In this document: in pieces, positions 28,899-36,478 of the stretch | How positions within the stretch are numbered: position 1 is the first letter of the stretch | Layout: every line of letters begins with the position of its first letter | Source of the DNA: Candidatus Aquabacterium excrementipullorum | GTDB taxonomy: Bacteria; Pseudomonadota; Gammaproteobacteria; Burkholderiales; Burkholderiaceae_C | NCBI GenBank assembly: GCA_019112875.1 | Contig: DXIO01000045.1 | Location: 1 to 37,058, forward strand | Direction: 5' to 3' | DNA length: 37,058 bases | Program-made: the position numbers and the translations under genes | Notes under the pieces: model-generated | What the model was told of the DNA's origin: nothing | Database searches by the model: none | Seen by the model: only the letters and a program-made list of their open reading frames with translations

Positions 28899-30050
28899 GT
28901 GGTTCGCCGCGCGCCGGGCCCGCAGACGCCTGAGGCCTTCGACGCCTTCGCGCGCGAGCTTGACCAGGTGCGCGAGGACATGCGCCTGCGCCTGGGCGAG
29001 CAGGACGCCCGCTACATCCGGCGCCTGCTCTACGCGATCCGCGCGTGCGAATCCGCCGGGCGCGGCCTGCTGACGCTGGCAGGCGCCTTCTGGCCGGCAT
29101 GGCTGGCGGGCACGGGCCTGCTGGGCCTCGCCAAGTGCCTGGAGAACATGGAGTTCGGGCACAACGTGATGCACGGCCAATACGACTGGCTGAACGACCC
29201 GCGCTTCCACGGCAAATCCCACGAATGGGACAACGCCTGCAGCAAGGAAGACTGGCGCCACTTCCACAACCACATGCACCATCACCACACCAACGTGCTG
29301 GGGGTGGACCGCGATTTCGGCTACGGCATGCTGCGCCTGTCGGACGACACGCCCTGGGAGCCGCGCAACCTCACGCAAGGCCTGTACGCCGTGATCGTGG
29401 CACTGGCCTTCGAGTGGGCCATCGCCATCCACAACATGGAGGTGGAGCAACTGCGCGTGGACCGCGAGGCCACCAAGGCCCGCATGAAGCTGCTCTGGCC
29501 CACCGTGCGCGCCAAGATGTGGCGGCAGTTCAAGAAGGACTACCTGCTGTGGCCCCTGCTGGGGGGCCTGGCGGGCCTGGCGCTGGGCACCGGCTTCGTG
29601 CCCGCGCTGCTGGCCTCATTGGCCGGCCACGTGGTGGCCAACCTCATCCGCAATGTGTGGACTTTCGTCGTGATTTTCTGCGGCCACTTCACGGACCAGG
29701 TGCACACCTTCGATCCCGCCGAGGCCGCCGGGGAATCGAAAGGCCAGTGGTACCTGCGCCAGTGCCTGGGCTCGGCCAACATCAGCGGCGGACGCTGGTT
29801 CCACCTGATGACGGGCAACCTCAGCCACCAGATCGAACACCACCTGTTCCCGGACATCCCCGCGCGCCGTTACGCGGAGATGGCACCCCGGGTGCGCGAG
29901 ATCTGCGCCACGTACAACGTGCCTTACAACACTGGCTCACTGCCCCGTCAGTTGGCCACCGTGGCCTGGCGCATCGTGCGGCACTCTTTCCCGGGTGGAA
30001 AGGCCGCGCTGTCATCCTTGGGCCACCCTGCCGCACATCCGCATTCGTGA
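28899..30050 (+). CDS. Membrane fatty-acid desaturase, copy 2 (tandem paralogue)
   Basis: The 383-residue protein aligns along its whole length with the preceding desaturase (shared QDARYIRR/ERDARYIRR, FGHNVMHGQYDWLNDPRFHG, DRDFGYGMLRLS, NLSHQIEHHLFPD). It carries the same histidine boxes: HNVMH (88-92), HNHMHH (123-128, within HFHNHMHHHH) and HQIEHH. The start is GTG 28899, supported by the similarity of the first 30 residues to copy 1 and by GAGAAGG ten bases upstream. It is the last gene of the operon, followed by a strong terminator. Divergence between the copies suggests different substrates, partners or temperatures; this is inference. Confidence 0.92.
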   Translation: MVRRAPGPQTPEAFDAFARELDQVREDMRLRLGEQDARYIRRLLYAIRACESAGRGLLTLAGAFWPAWLAGTGLLGLAKCLENMEFGHNVMHGQYDWLNDPRFHGKSHEWDNACSKEDWRHFHNHMHHHHTNVLGVDRDFGYGMLRLSDDTPWEPRNLTQGLYAVIVALAFEWAIAIHNMEVEQLRVDREATKARMKLLWPTVRAKMWRQFKKDYLLWPLLGGLAGLALGTGFVPALLASLAGHVVANLIRNVWTFVVIFCGHFTDQVHTFDPAEAAGESKGQWYLRQCLGSANISGGRWFHLMTGNLSHQIEHHLFPDIPARRYAEMAPRVREICATYNVPYNTGSLPRQLATVAWRIVRHSFPGGKAALSSLGHPAAHPHS

Positions 30051-30107
30051 CATACCGCACAAACGCCGGGTGAGCCCATATCACCACTATTTCACGAAGC
30101 AAGACTG

Positions 30108-30130
30108 GCCCGGGCAACCCGGGCTTTTTT
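30108..30130 (+). terminator. Intrinsic terminator of the desaturase operon
   Basis: GCCCGGG (30108-30114), loop CAA and CCCGGGC (30118-30124) form a perfect 7-bp stem followed by six T. It lies 58 bases after the second desaturase. The 218 bases from here to flhD hold no gene and no promoter I can support. Confidence 0.9.
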
Positions 30131-30348
30131 ATGCCCGGCTTTCCGCCGCTTTTGCAGGCCATCAGGTTCGCCATGTCGGATTTTTTCTTACACGAATGAC
30201 AGCGCGGTTTGGACGCGGCTTACAGCGACGGCCCTATTCAGAAAAAAAAGGGGGTGTCCAACAATCCGTTTCATGCTGATACGCAAGTTCGGCAAAACCT
30301 GAAAAACACCTTCAAGCAACCCTTCCTTTCACTTTGCAGGAGCCTGAC

Positions 30349-30669
30349 ATGAGCGCTGACCAAATCCTCACGGAGATCCGCGAAGCCAACCTGTCGTACC
30401 TGATGCTGGCTCAGAACCTGATCCGCACGGACCGCGAGCAGGCCCTGTTCCGCCTGGGCATCTCTGAAGAGACCGCCGACATGGTGGGCATGCTGACCCC
30501 GGCGCAGATCATGCGCATCGCCAGCAGCAACACCCTGCTGTGCCGCATGCGTGTCGACGACGACATCGTCTGGAACCTGCTGACCAACCATGGCAAGAGC
30601 GGCAACGACAGCGTGACCCGCCTGCACGCCAGCATCCTGATGGCCGGGCGCCACCAGGAAGCCCTTTGA
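30349..30669 (+). CDS. flhD: Flagellar master regulator subunit FlhD
   Basis: The 106-residue protein starts at ATG 30349 with GGAG seven bases upstream. It is recognisable by DQILTEIREANLSYLMLAQNLI, REQALFRLGISEETADMVGML and LTPAQIMRIASSNTLLCR. FlhD forms the FlhD4C2 activator with FlhC, which switches on class II flagellar genes with sigma-70. It is 57 bases before flhC. No other flagellar gene is in the window. Confidence 0.96.
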   Translation: MSADQILTEIREANLSYLMLAQNLIRTDREQALFRLGISEETADMVGMLTPAQIMRIASSNTLLCRMRVDDDIVWNLLTNHGKSGNDSVTRLHASILMAGRHQEAL

Positions 30670-30726
30670 TCCTGCTCACCCCTGCGCCGCACTGACGCAT
30701 CAAGACAAAATCCCCGGAGACACACC

Positions 30727-31263
30727 ATGCGCACCAAGAGCCTGTTGACCGAAGCCAAGCAAATCGAACGCGCCGTCACCCTGATCAACCTGGGTGCCCG
30801 TTTGCAAGTGCTGGAGTCGGAAACCGACATGTCCTACGAGCGCCTGCTGCGTCTGTACAAGGAAGTCTCGGGCAAGTCGCCGTCGAAGGGTCAGCTGCCG
30901 TTCTCGACCGACTGGTTCATGACCTGGCAGCCCAACATCCACGCCAGCCTGTTCCTCAACATCCACGAGTACCTCAACAAGGCCGCCGAGATCGACGAGA
31001 TCGACACGGTGATCAAGGCCTACCAGCTGTACCTGGAGCAAACCCAGTCGCAAGGCCTGGAAGCGCTGCTGTCGGTGACCCGCGCCTGGCGTCTGGTCAA
31101 GTTCATCGACAACGGCATGCTGACGATGACCAAGTGCTCCAAGTGCAGCGGCCACTTCGTGACGCACCCCCATGAGATCGCCCGCCACTTCGTGTGCGGC
31201 CTGTGCAACCCGCCGGCGCGTGCCGGCAAGGGCAAGGCCTCCGGTGGCATCCAGATGCACTGA
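30727..31263 (+). CDS. flhC: Flagellar master regulator subunit FlhC
   Basis: The 178-residue protein has the FlhC zinc site formed by CSKC and, 16 residues later, CGLC near the C-terminus. Other recognisable segments are LINLGARLQVLESETDMSYERLLRLYKEVSGKSPSKGQLPFSTDWF. FlhC provides most DNA contacts of the FlhD4C2 complex. It is the second gene of flhDC and is followed by a terminator at 31327-31353. Confidence 0.97.
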   Translation: MRTKSLLTEAKQIERAVTLINLGARLQVLESETDMSYERLLRLYKEVSGKSPSKGQLPFSTDWFMTWQPNIHASLFLNIHEYLNKAAEIDEIDTVIKAYQLYLEQTQSQGLEALLSVTRAWRLVKFIDNGMLTMTKCSKCSGHFVTHPHEIARHFVCGLCNPPARAGKGKASGGIQMH

Positions 31264-31326
31264 TTTTTCCGGTTCCTGTTTTCTCCGCTTGTCTCCTCCT
31301 GGCGCGCCATCCGGTTGGCGCTTTCA

Positions 31327-31353
31327 ACGGGCCCTCTTCAGGGCCCGTTTTTT
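31327..31353 (+). terminator. flhDC terminator, overlapping the end of the convergent esterase gene
   Basis: ACGGGCCCT (31327-31335), loop CTTC and AGGGCCCGT (31340-31348) form a perfect 9-bp stem followed by a run of six T (31348-31353). The right arm and T-run also encode the last residues (KNGP, stop) of the minus-strand esterase. Confidence 0.92.
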
Positions 31354-32270
31354 CTGGGCGCCTCGGGAATGGTGGTGACGAAGGCGGCCACGTCGTCGAG
31401 CACGGGGGCCATGCGGTGCAGCGGGCGCGAAAAGGCGCCGATCAGCGTGAGGTGGTCAACGCCCTCGTAGCGCTTGAAGATCACGGGCACGCCCAGGGCT
31501 TCCAGCCTGGTCGCCAGGTGGCCGCTGTTGGTGTCCGGGTTGACCTGGGCATCGAAGTTGGACACGCCCAGGAAGGTGCGGGGCGACTGCGCCGAGGCGT
31601 GGGCGATGGGCTGTGATTCCGGCGGCACGTTCGGGTGGTGGAACACGGGCTGCACGGACTTGTCCTTGAGCGGGATGAAGTCGTACGGCCCCGCCAGGCC
31701 CACCCAGCCGGCCAGTTCGGTGATGTGGTGGTGCTGTTGCGCCAGCCAGCGGTCGTCCAGCGCCACCATGGCGGCGTTGTAGGCGCCGGCGCTGTGGCCC
31801 ATCACCAGCACCTTGCGCGGGTTGCCGCCATGGCGCGCGGCGTGGTCCAGCGCATAGGCCACGGCACTGGCGCTGTCGGGCAGGAAATCGGGGTAGCTGA
31901 CCTCAGGGTAGAGCCGGTAGCTGCTGGACATCAGCACGATGCCGCGCGAGGCCATCGCCTCGCCCAGGAACTTGTACTGCGCACGCCCGCCCTTCTGCCA
32001 GGAGCCGCCGTGGATGAAGACGACGACCGGCCAGCCGCCTGGCGGGGGTGTGCCCAGCGGACGGTAGACATCCACCTGGTTGGCGGGCAGCGGGCCGAAC
32101 GACAGGTCAGGGATGAGCGCGAAGGTGTCATCAGGCGTGACGGCGTTGATCAGCTTGACGGGGGAGCAGCCGGACAGCAGGGCGAATGCCACGAGCGCGA
32201 CACCCAGCGGCGCGCGGCGCAAGGTGCCGAGGTGGTGCTTGAGGCGAGAGGGTGTGGTGGGTGCAGGCAT
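31338..32270 (-). CDS. Lipoprotein alpha/beta hydrolase, carboxylesterase type
   Basis: The protein is 310 residues from ATG 32270; the frame is open upstream but a later start is needed to place a lipoprotein signal peptide. The lipobox LLSGC puts the lipidated cysteine at residue 35. The esterase features are the oxyanion motif HGGSW (87-91), the nucleophile GHSAG (158-162, Ser160) and a C-terminal His in GVDHLTL. It resembles the hormone-sensitive-lipase/BD-FAE branch. It probably hydrolyses small esters in the cell envelope; the substrate is unknown. It starts 23 bases after the FAD oxidoreductase gene, and its final codons lie in the flhDC terminator. Confidence 0.85.
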   Translation of the reverse strand: MPAPTTPSRLKHHLGTLRRAPLGVALVAFALLSGCSPVKLINAVTPDDTFALIPDLSFGPLPANQVDVYRPLGTPPPGGWPVVVFIHGGSWQKGGRAQYKFLGEAMASRGIVLMSSSYRLYPEVSYPDFLPDSASAVAYALDHAARHGGNPRKVLVMGHSAGAYNAAMVALDDRWLAQQHHHITELAGWVGLAGPYDFIPLKDKSVQPVFHHPNVPPESQPIAHASAQSPRTFLGVSNFDAQVNPDTNSGHLATRLEALGVPVIFKRYEGVDHLTLIGAFSRPLHRMAPVLDDVAAFVTTIPEAPRKNGP

Positions 32271-32293
32271 GGACCACAGCGTAGCTGCTGACC

Positions 32294-33715
32294 TCACAGG
32301 TAGCGTGCCCAAAGGGCATTGGAGAAGCGACCCGCCGGGTCGTGGCGGCGCTTGAGCTCGCGCAGGGCGGCCGCCTCAGGGTAGGCCTGGTCGAACTGGG
32401 CGCGGGTGGCGTGCAGCTGGTAGGGCAGGTAGTAGCGGCCCTCGTGGCGCAGGGCCAGGTCGATCAGGCTGCGCGTCCAGTCGCCCACGGCGCGGCAGGT
32501 GGGCTCGCTGGTGCCCTGCTTGTAGTAGACGACGAAGGAGAAGACCTCTTCGCGCGCCCAGGGCAGCAGGGCATCGGCATCCGGCGGCGAGTGGCGGATG
32601 GACACGTTGAGCACGTCGGCGCAGGGCGTGTTGAGCAGCGGCGCCAGCGCGCGGGTGTAGGCCAGGAAGTGGCGCGGCGGGATGAAGTACTCCTGCAGCA
32701 CGTAGGTGGAACGAACGCGCGAGCTGGGTTCGAGCTCGGCCACGTCCAGGCTGGCCTCGCGGTTGCGCCAGACGACACGCTCGCCGCCCAGGCGCAGCGG
32801 CTGGACCACGGCGCGGCGCAAGGTGCCGCCGCCAGGCAGTTCGGTCATGGCCCAGATCACGCCGCGCTCCAGCGCGTAGGAGCGGTCTCGCGGCTGCAGG
32901 CGTTCGGGCTCGGTCGCGGCCTTGTCGCTGCGCCGCCAGGTGATGGCCACGGGCGCATCGAACAAGGGCGGCATCAGGTCGGCGTTGTGCATCACGGCAC
33001 GGGCATCGCCGCGCACCTGCCGGTTGAAGAAGTCCACATAGCCGGTCAGCGGCACGGCGTGGACCTCGCGCTCGATGCGGGTGTTGTCGACCAGGTCCAG
33101 CTCGACCTCGGTGATGGCGGCCAATGCGCCATAGCCGCCCACGGCCGCGCGGAACAGTTCGGGGTTCTGCTGGCGGCTGGCCTCGACCACGCGGCCATCG
33201 GCCATCACCAGCTGCAAGGCGCGCACCGAGCCGCCCACCGGGCCATGGCCCACGTAACGCCCATGCGCGTTGACGGACACCGCGCCGCCGACGGTGAAGT
33301 TGGCGTAGCTCTGCATGGTCTTGACGGCCAGGTTGTGCGGGTCGATCAAGTCCTGCAGATCGCGCCAGCGCATGCCGGCCTGCACGCGTGCGCGCTTAGC
33401 GGCCGGATCCAGCCAGACGAGGCGGTTCAGGCCGCGCATGTCCAGGTGCAGGCCGCCGTCGATGGCGACCTGGCCGCCCATGCTGTAGCGGCCACCACCC
33501 ACGGAGACCTTGCCCGGCCAGCCGGAGACGGCCTGGGTGACGTCGGCCGTGCTTTGCGGCGTGGCGATGCGGGCCACGCGCACGTCGTACAGGCGGGTGA
33601 CGTTGGCGATGGTGAGCGATGTGTCGGCCGTGAGGGCCAGCGCGCGCAGGGGTTGCGCGGCGGCCAGGCCGGCGGTGAGCAAGGCCTGCTGCAGGACGGT
33701 GCGGCGGGTCGGCAT
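32294..33715 (-). CDS. Exported FAD-linked oxidoreductase, aldonolactone-oxidase-like
   Basis: The protein is 473 residues. The N-terminus TRRTVLQQALLTAGLAAAQP has a twin arginine and a hydrophobic core, as in a Tat signal, which fits export of a folded flavoprotein. The PP-loop FAD domain follows (VSVGGGRYSMGGQ at 71-83, TVGGAVSVNAHGR). The C-terminus HDPAGRFSNALW is typical of the D-arabinono-1,4-lactone-oxidase-type domain. In covalently flavinylated relatives a His follows the GGG; here it is Arg (GGGRYS), so FAD is probably non-covalent or bound elsewhere. The substrate is unknown. Minus strand, between the porin and the esterase genes. Confidence 0.85.
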   Translation of the reverse strand: MPTRRTVLQQALLTAGLAAAQPLRALALTADTSLTIANVTRLYDVRVARIATPQSTADVTQAVSGWPGKVSVGGGRYSMGGQVAIDGGLHLDMRGLNRLVWLDPAAKRARVQAGMRWRDLQDLIDPHNLAVKTMQSYANFTVGGAVSVNAHGRYVGHGPVGGSVRALQLVMADGRVVEASRQQNPELFRAAVGGYGALAAITEVELDLVDNTRIEREVHAVPLTGYVDFFNRQVRGDARAVMHNADLMPPLFDAPVAITWRRSDKAATEPERLQPRDRSYALERGVIWAMTELPGGGTLRRAVVQPLRLGGERVVWRNREASLDVAELEPSSRVRSTYVLQEYFIPPRHFLAYTRALAPLLNTPCADVLNVSIRHSPPDADALLPWAREEVFSFVVYYKQGTSEPTCRAVGDWTRSLIDLALRHEGRYYLPYQLHATRAQFDQAYPEAAALRELKRRHDPAGRFSNALWARYL

Positions 33716-33788
33716 GCGGGGATGTCCTCTGCGTCTTATGGATGGTCAGAGGCACATCCTAGCCGGGCTTGTGGCCGGCATTCGCATG

Positions 33789-33805
33789 GCGGGCACGTGG
33801 CCCGC
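33789..33805 (-). terminator. Hairpin after the porin gene, weak terminator candidate
   Basis: GCGGGC (33789-33794) and GCCCGC (33800-33805) form a perfect 6-bp stem with a five-base loop, seven bases after the porin stop. No T-run follows on the minus strand. Confidence 0.3.
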
Positions 33806-33811
33806 ATCCGC

Positions 33812-34912
33812 TCAGAACCTGTGCGCCAGGCCCAGGCCCACGGTCGATTGCGACTGGCCTGCCACCGGAGCCGCGGCGCCGGCGGCGAACAAGGTGCTCA
33901 CGCGGCTGCCGCCATGGTTGTCCACGTAGGTGCCGAAGGCGTAGAGCATGGTGCGCTTGGAGAAGTGGTATTGCGCCACCAGGTGCGAGAGCGTCGGGCG
34001 GCCATCGGAATCACTGTAGTCGTAGACGCCGGCTTCGCCGATCAGCGTCCAGCTGGGGCTGGGGCGCCAGCTCACGCCGCCCTGCAGCAGGCGGCCGCGC
34101 GGCGTGAGGTGCAGGTCGCCGGTGATCCAGGCGGCTTCGCCGTAGAAGGCATAGCTGCCCAGGTCGTAGCGGGCGGCCAGGGTGCTGCGCTTGTCCTGCA
34201 GGCCGGACTGGTCGAGCGTGGTGGCGTAGCTGCCGTGGGTCACCTCGTGCGTGAGGCGGGTCTTGAAGGCGCCGCTGGCGTATTCGATGGCCAGGCCCGT
34301 GTAGCGGCCGGCCGAGCTGGCCTCGGCGGCCTCCTGGCCGGTGCTCGTCATCAAGGTGGCCCGCACGCCACCCAGGCGCGGCGTCTCGTACTTCACCGCG
34401 TTGTTGATCTTGAGGTTGACGAAGGGCACGGCGCCCAGGGCGGCGATGCCGTAGGTGTCCAGGTTGGTGAGGTCGTAGCCCAGCACGGTGTAGTCGAAGC
34501 CGATGCTGCCCAGGCGGCCCAGGCTGACGGCGCCCCAGTCGTCGCTGCGCAGGCCCAGCACGGCGAAGCGGTTGAAGAAGGAGCTCGACAGCGACACGGC
34601 CCCGGTGTCGGCGTTGAAGCTGTTCTCCAGCCGGAAGAAGGCCTTGAGGCCGCCGCCGAGATCCTCCTGGCCCATCAGGCCCCAGACCGAGAGCTGGTAG
34701 CCGCCAGAGCCCACGCTGGTGAGCGACTGGCCCTGCGCGTTGGTGTTGCTGGACCAGAGCACGGCGGTGTCGATGTTGCCGTAGAGCGTGAGTTGCGAAC
34801 TGGGTTGCGAACTGGGCTGGGACTGCGCCTGGGCGCTGGACGCGAAGGTGGCCAGGGCGAGCAGGGCCAACGGGGTCAGGCTGCAGAACGGGAGGACGCG
34901 AAACTTCTTCAT
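33812..34912 (-). CDS. Outer-membrane porin, Gram-negative trimeric type
   Basis: The protein is 366 residues from ATG 34912 (MKKFRVLPF); an upstream in-frame start at 34945 would add eleven residues before the signal peptide. The signal peptide ends at SSAQAQ. The mature N-terminus LTLYGNIDTAVLW, the segment SVWGLMGQEDLGGGLKAFFRLEN, alternating beta-strand residues and a terminal Phe (LAHRF) are typical of Burkholderiales porins of the Omp32 type. After the cleavage site there is a short Ser/Gln repeat (SQPSSQPSSQ) from a duplicated 12-base unit near 34793-34820. It probably lets a small anionic solute pass; the MFS gene next to it suggests a shared substrate. Confidence 0.93.
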   Translation of the reverse strand: MKKFRVLPFCSLTPLALLALATFASSAQAQSQPSSQPSSQLTLYGNIDTAVLWSSNTNAQGQSLTSVGSGGYQLSVWGLMGQEDLGGGLKAFFRLENSFNADTGAVSLSSSFFNRFAVLGLRSDDWGAVSLGRLGSIGFDYTVLGYDLTNLDTYGIAALGAVPFVNLKINNAVKYETPRLGGVRATLMTSTGQEAAEASSAGRYTGLAIEYASGAFKTRLTHEVTHGSYATTLDQSGLQDKRSTLAARYDLGSYAFYGEAAWITGDLHLTPRGRLLQGGVSWRPSPSWTLIGEAGVYDYSDSDGRPTLSHLVAQYHFSKRTMLYAFGTYVDNHGGSRVSTLFAAGAAAPVAGQSQSTVGLGLAHRF

Positions 34913-35069
34913 GGTGTGGGCTCTTGTTTGAAAAAGTGCAGGCAAGGCTCCGCCCGGCCACGGCCCGACGCGGATCGGGGTGGAACGGGACAGAGAGGAA
35001 TCGATGAGCGGCGTGGCGGCTCGGGGATCAGCCGGTCAACCGCTCAGCGGCTGCGGCAAGGGGGGCTTG

Positions 35070-36365
35070 TCATGTGGCCAGCGAAGGCTGCTTGTCAGCC
35101 TCGGGCGCGGCGCCGCCACGCATGGGCGCGGGGCGGCTGGCCGGCCGGTAGGTGTAAGGGCCGAGCCGCGCCATCAGCACGCAGGCGACCACCAGCGCAC
35201 CGCTGAGCAGCATCAAGGCGGGCTGGTAGCTGTGCAGCTTCGCGAAACTCTGGCCCATCACGAAGGGGCCCAGGCCCGAGCCCAGCATGAAGATGGCGAA
35301 CAGGTAGCCGTAGATCTCGCCGAAGGCCTTCATGCCCAGGTAGCGCGATTGCAGGTAGGCGATCAGATCGACCTCGGCGCCCAGGCCCAGGCCAACCAGC
35401 ACGGCGGCCGGGATGCCGAAGCTGGCATCGGTGGTGCCCAGCAGCAGGCCGATGCCGATCAGCGGCAGGCTGAAGAAGGCCAGCGCCACGCGCGGGGCGT
35501 GCACCCGGTCGATCAGCCAGCCGGCGATCAGGCGGCCGACCACCAGGGCCACACCGGCCGCGCCCAGGGCCTTGGTGGCCGATGCGGCGGGCACGCCCCG
35601 GTCGGTCATCAAGGGGACAATGTGGGCCATCACGCCGGAGGCGGCCAGGGCCACGCAGAAAAAGGCCAGGGCGAGCGACCAGAAGCGGCCATCGGTGCGG
35701 GCCTGCGCGGCGGTCATGCCGGGGGCGTCCTGCGGGGCGGTGGGCACGCTGCTGGCGCGGCCCGAGGCGGCCGCCTGCCGTTGGGCCTCACCACGCGTCA
35801 CGAGGCCCGCCATCGCCGGCAGCGCCACGGCCAGGGTCAGCAGACCCAGACCCACGTAGGCGCCGCGCCAGCCCACGCTGGCGATCAGGTGCTGCGCGAA
35901 CATGGGCATCAGCATGGTGCCCAGGCCCACGCCGGCCGTGGCGATGCCCAGGGCCAGGCCGCGCTTGTCGTCGATCACGGCGGCGATGGCCTTGCTGTAG
36001 GGCAGCGGGGTCTGGCCGCTGGCCACGATGCCGCACAGCGCGTACATCACGATCAGCACGGCGGGCGATTGCACCAGCCAGCCCATGGCCATCATGCCCA
36101 GCGAGAACAGCACGATGGCCGGCAGGCTGATGCGGCGGATGCCGTGGCGGTCGATCAGGCGGCCGATGAAGGGCGTGGCGATGCCGGTGGCGACCAGGCC
36201 CGCGAGCAGCGCGCCGGAGATCGCACCGCGGTCGGTGTTCAGCGCCTCGCTCAGGGGTTTGACGAAGACGCCGAAGGTGAATTGCATGACCGGGCCGTTG
36301 CCGACCGTCAGGCCCAGCAACGATCCGACGACGACCCACCAGGGGCTGGACAGGGGCTTGCTCAT
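35070..36365 (-). CDS. MFS transporter, monocarboxylate/OFA-like
   Basis: The protein is 431 residues from ATG 36365, with GGAG nine bases upstream. About twelve hydrophobic segments are visible, with the MFS loop motif GRLIDRHGIRR between helices 2 and 3 and a charged central loop (RGEAQRQAAASGRASS). The N-terminus WWVVVGSLLGLTVGNGPVMQFTFGVFVKPL resembles oxalate/formate-type and monocarboxylate transporters, which take up organic acids across the inner membrane. The substrate cannot be read from sequence. Neighbours are a crotonase gene upstream and a porin gene downstream on the same strand. Confidence 0.88.
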   Translation of the reverse strand: MSKPLSSPWWVVVGSLLGLTVGNGPVMQFTFGVFVKPLSEALNTDRGAISGALLAGLVATGIATPFIGRLIDRHGIRRISLPAIVLFSLGMMAMGWLVQSPAVLIVMYALCGIVASGQTPLPYSKAIAAVIDDKRGLALGIATAGVGLGTMLMPMFAQHLIASVGWRGAYVGLGLLTLAVALPAMAGLVTRGEAQRQAAASGRASSVPTAPQDAPGMTAAQARTDGRFWSLALAFFCVALAASGVMAHIVPLMTDRGVPAASATKALGAAGVALVVGRLIAGWLIDRVHAPRVALAFFSLPLIGIGLLLGTTDASFGIPAAVLVGLGLGAEVDLIAYLQSRYLGMKAFGEIYGYLFAIFMLGSGLGPFVMGQSFAKLHSYQPALMLLSGALVVACVLMARLGPYTYRPASRPAPMRGGAAPEADKQPSLAT

Positions 36366-36478
36366 CTCTGTGTCTCCTCGGTCAGGCACCATCATGAGGT
36401 GCTTTGGGGTGGCCGGCGCGCCATGGACGTCTGCACGCGCCGGGATCTCGGGAAAACGTCAATCAGTCCATCGGACAT

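Noticed and set aside
34793..34820. Duplicated 12-base unit in the porin gene as a phase-variable repeat
   Set aside because: Two copies of a 12-base unit keep the frame and only lengthen a Ser/Gln linker; too few copies for slippage control.
32342..35206. 954-codon plus-strand open frame across the FAD oxidoreductase and porin genes
   Set aside because: It spans two recognisable minus-strand genes and the gap between them, and its translation has no family features.
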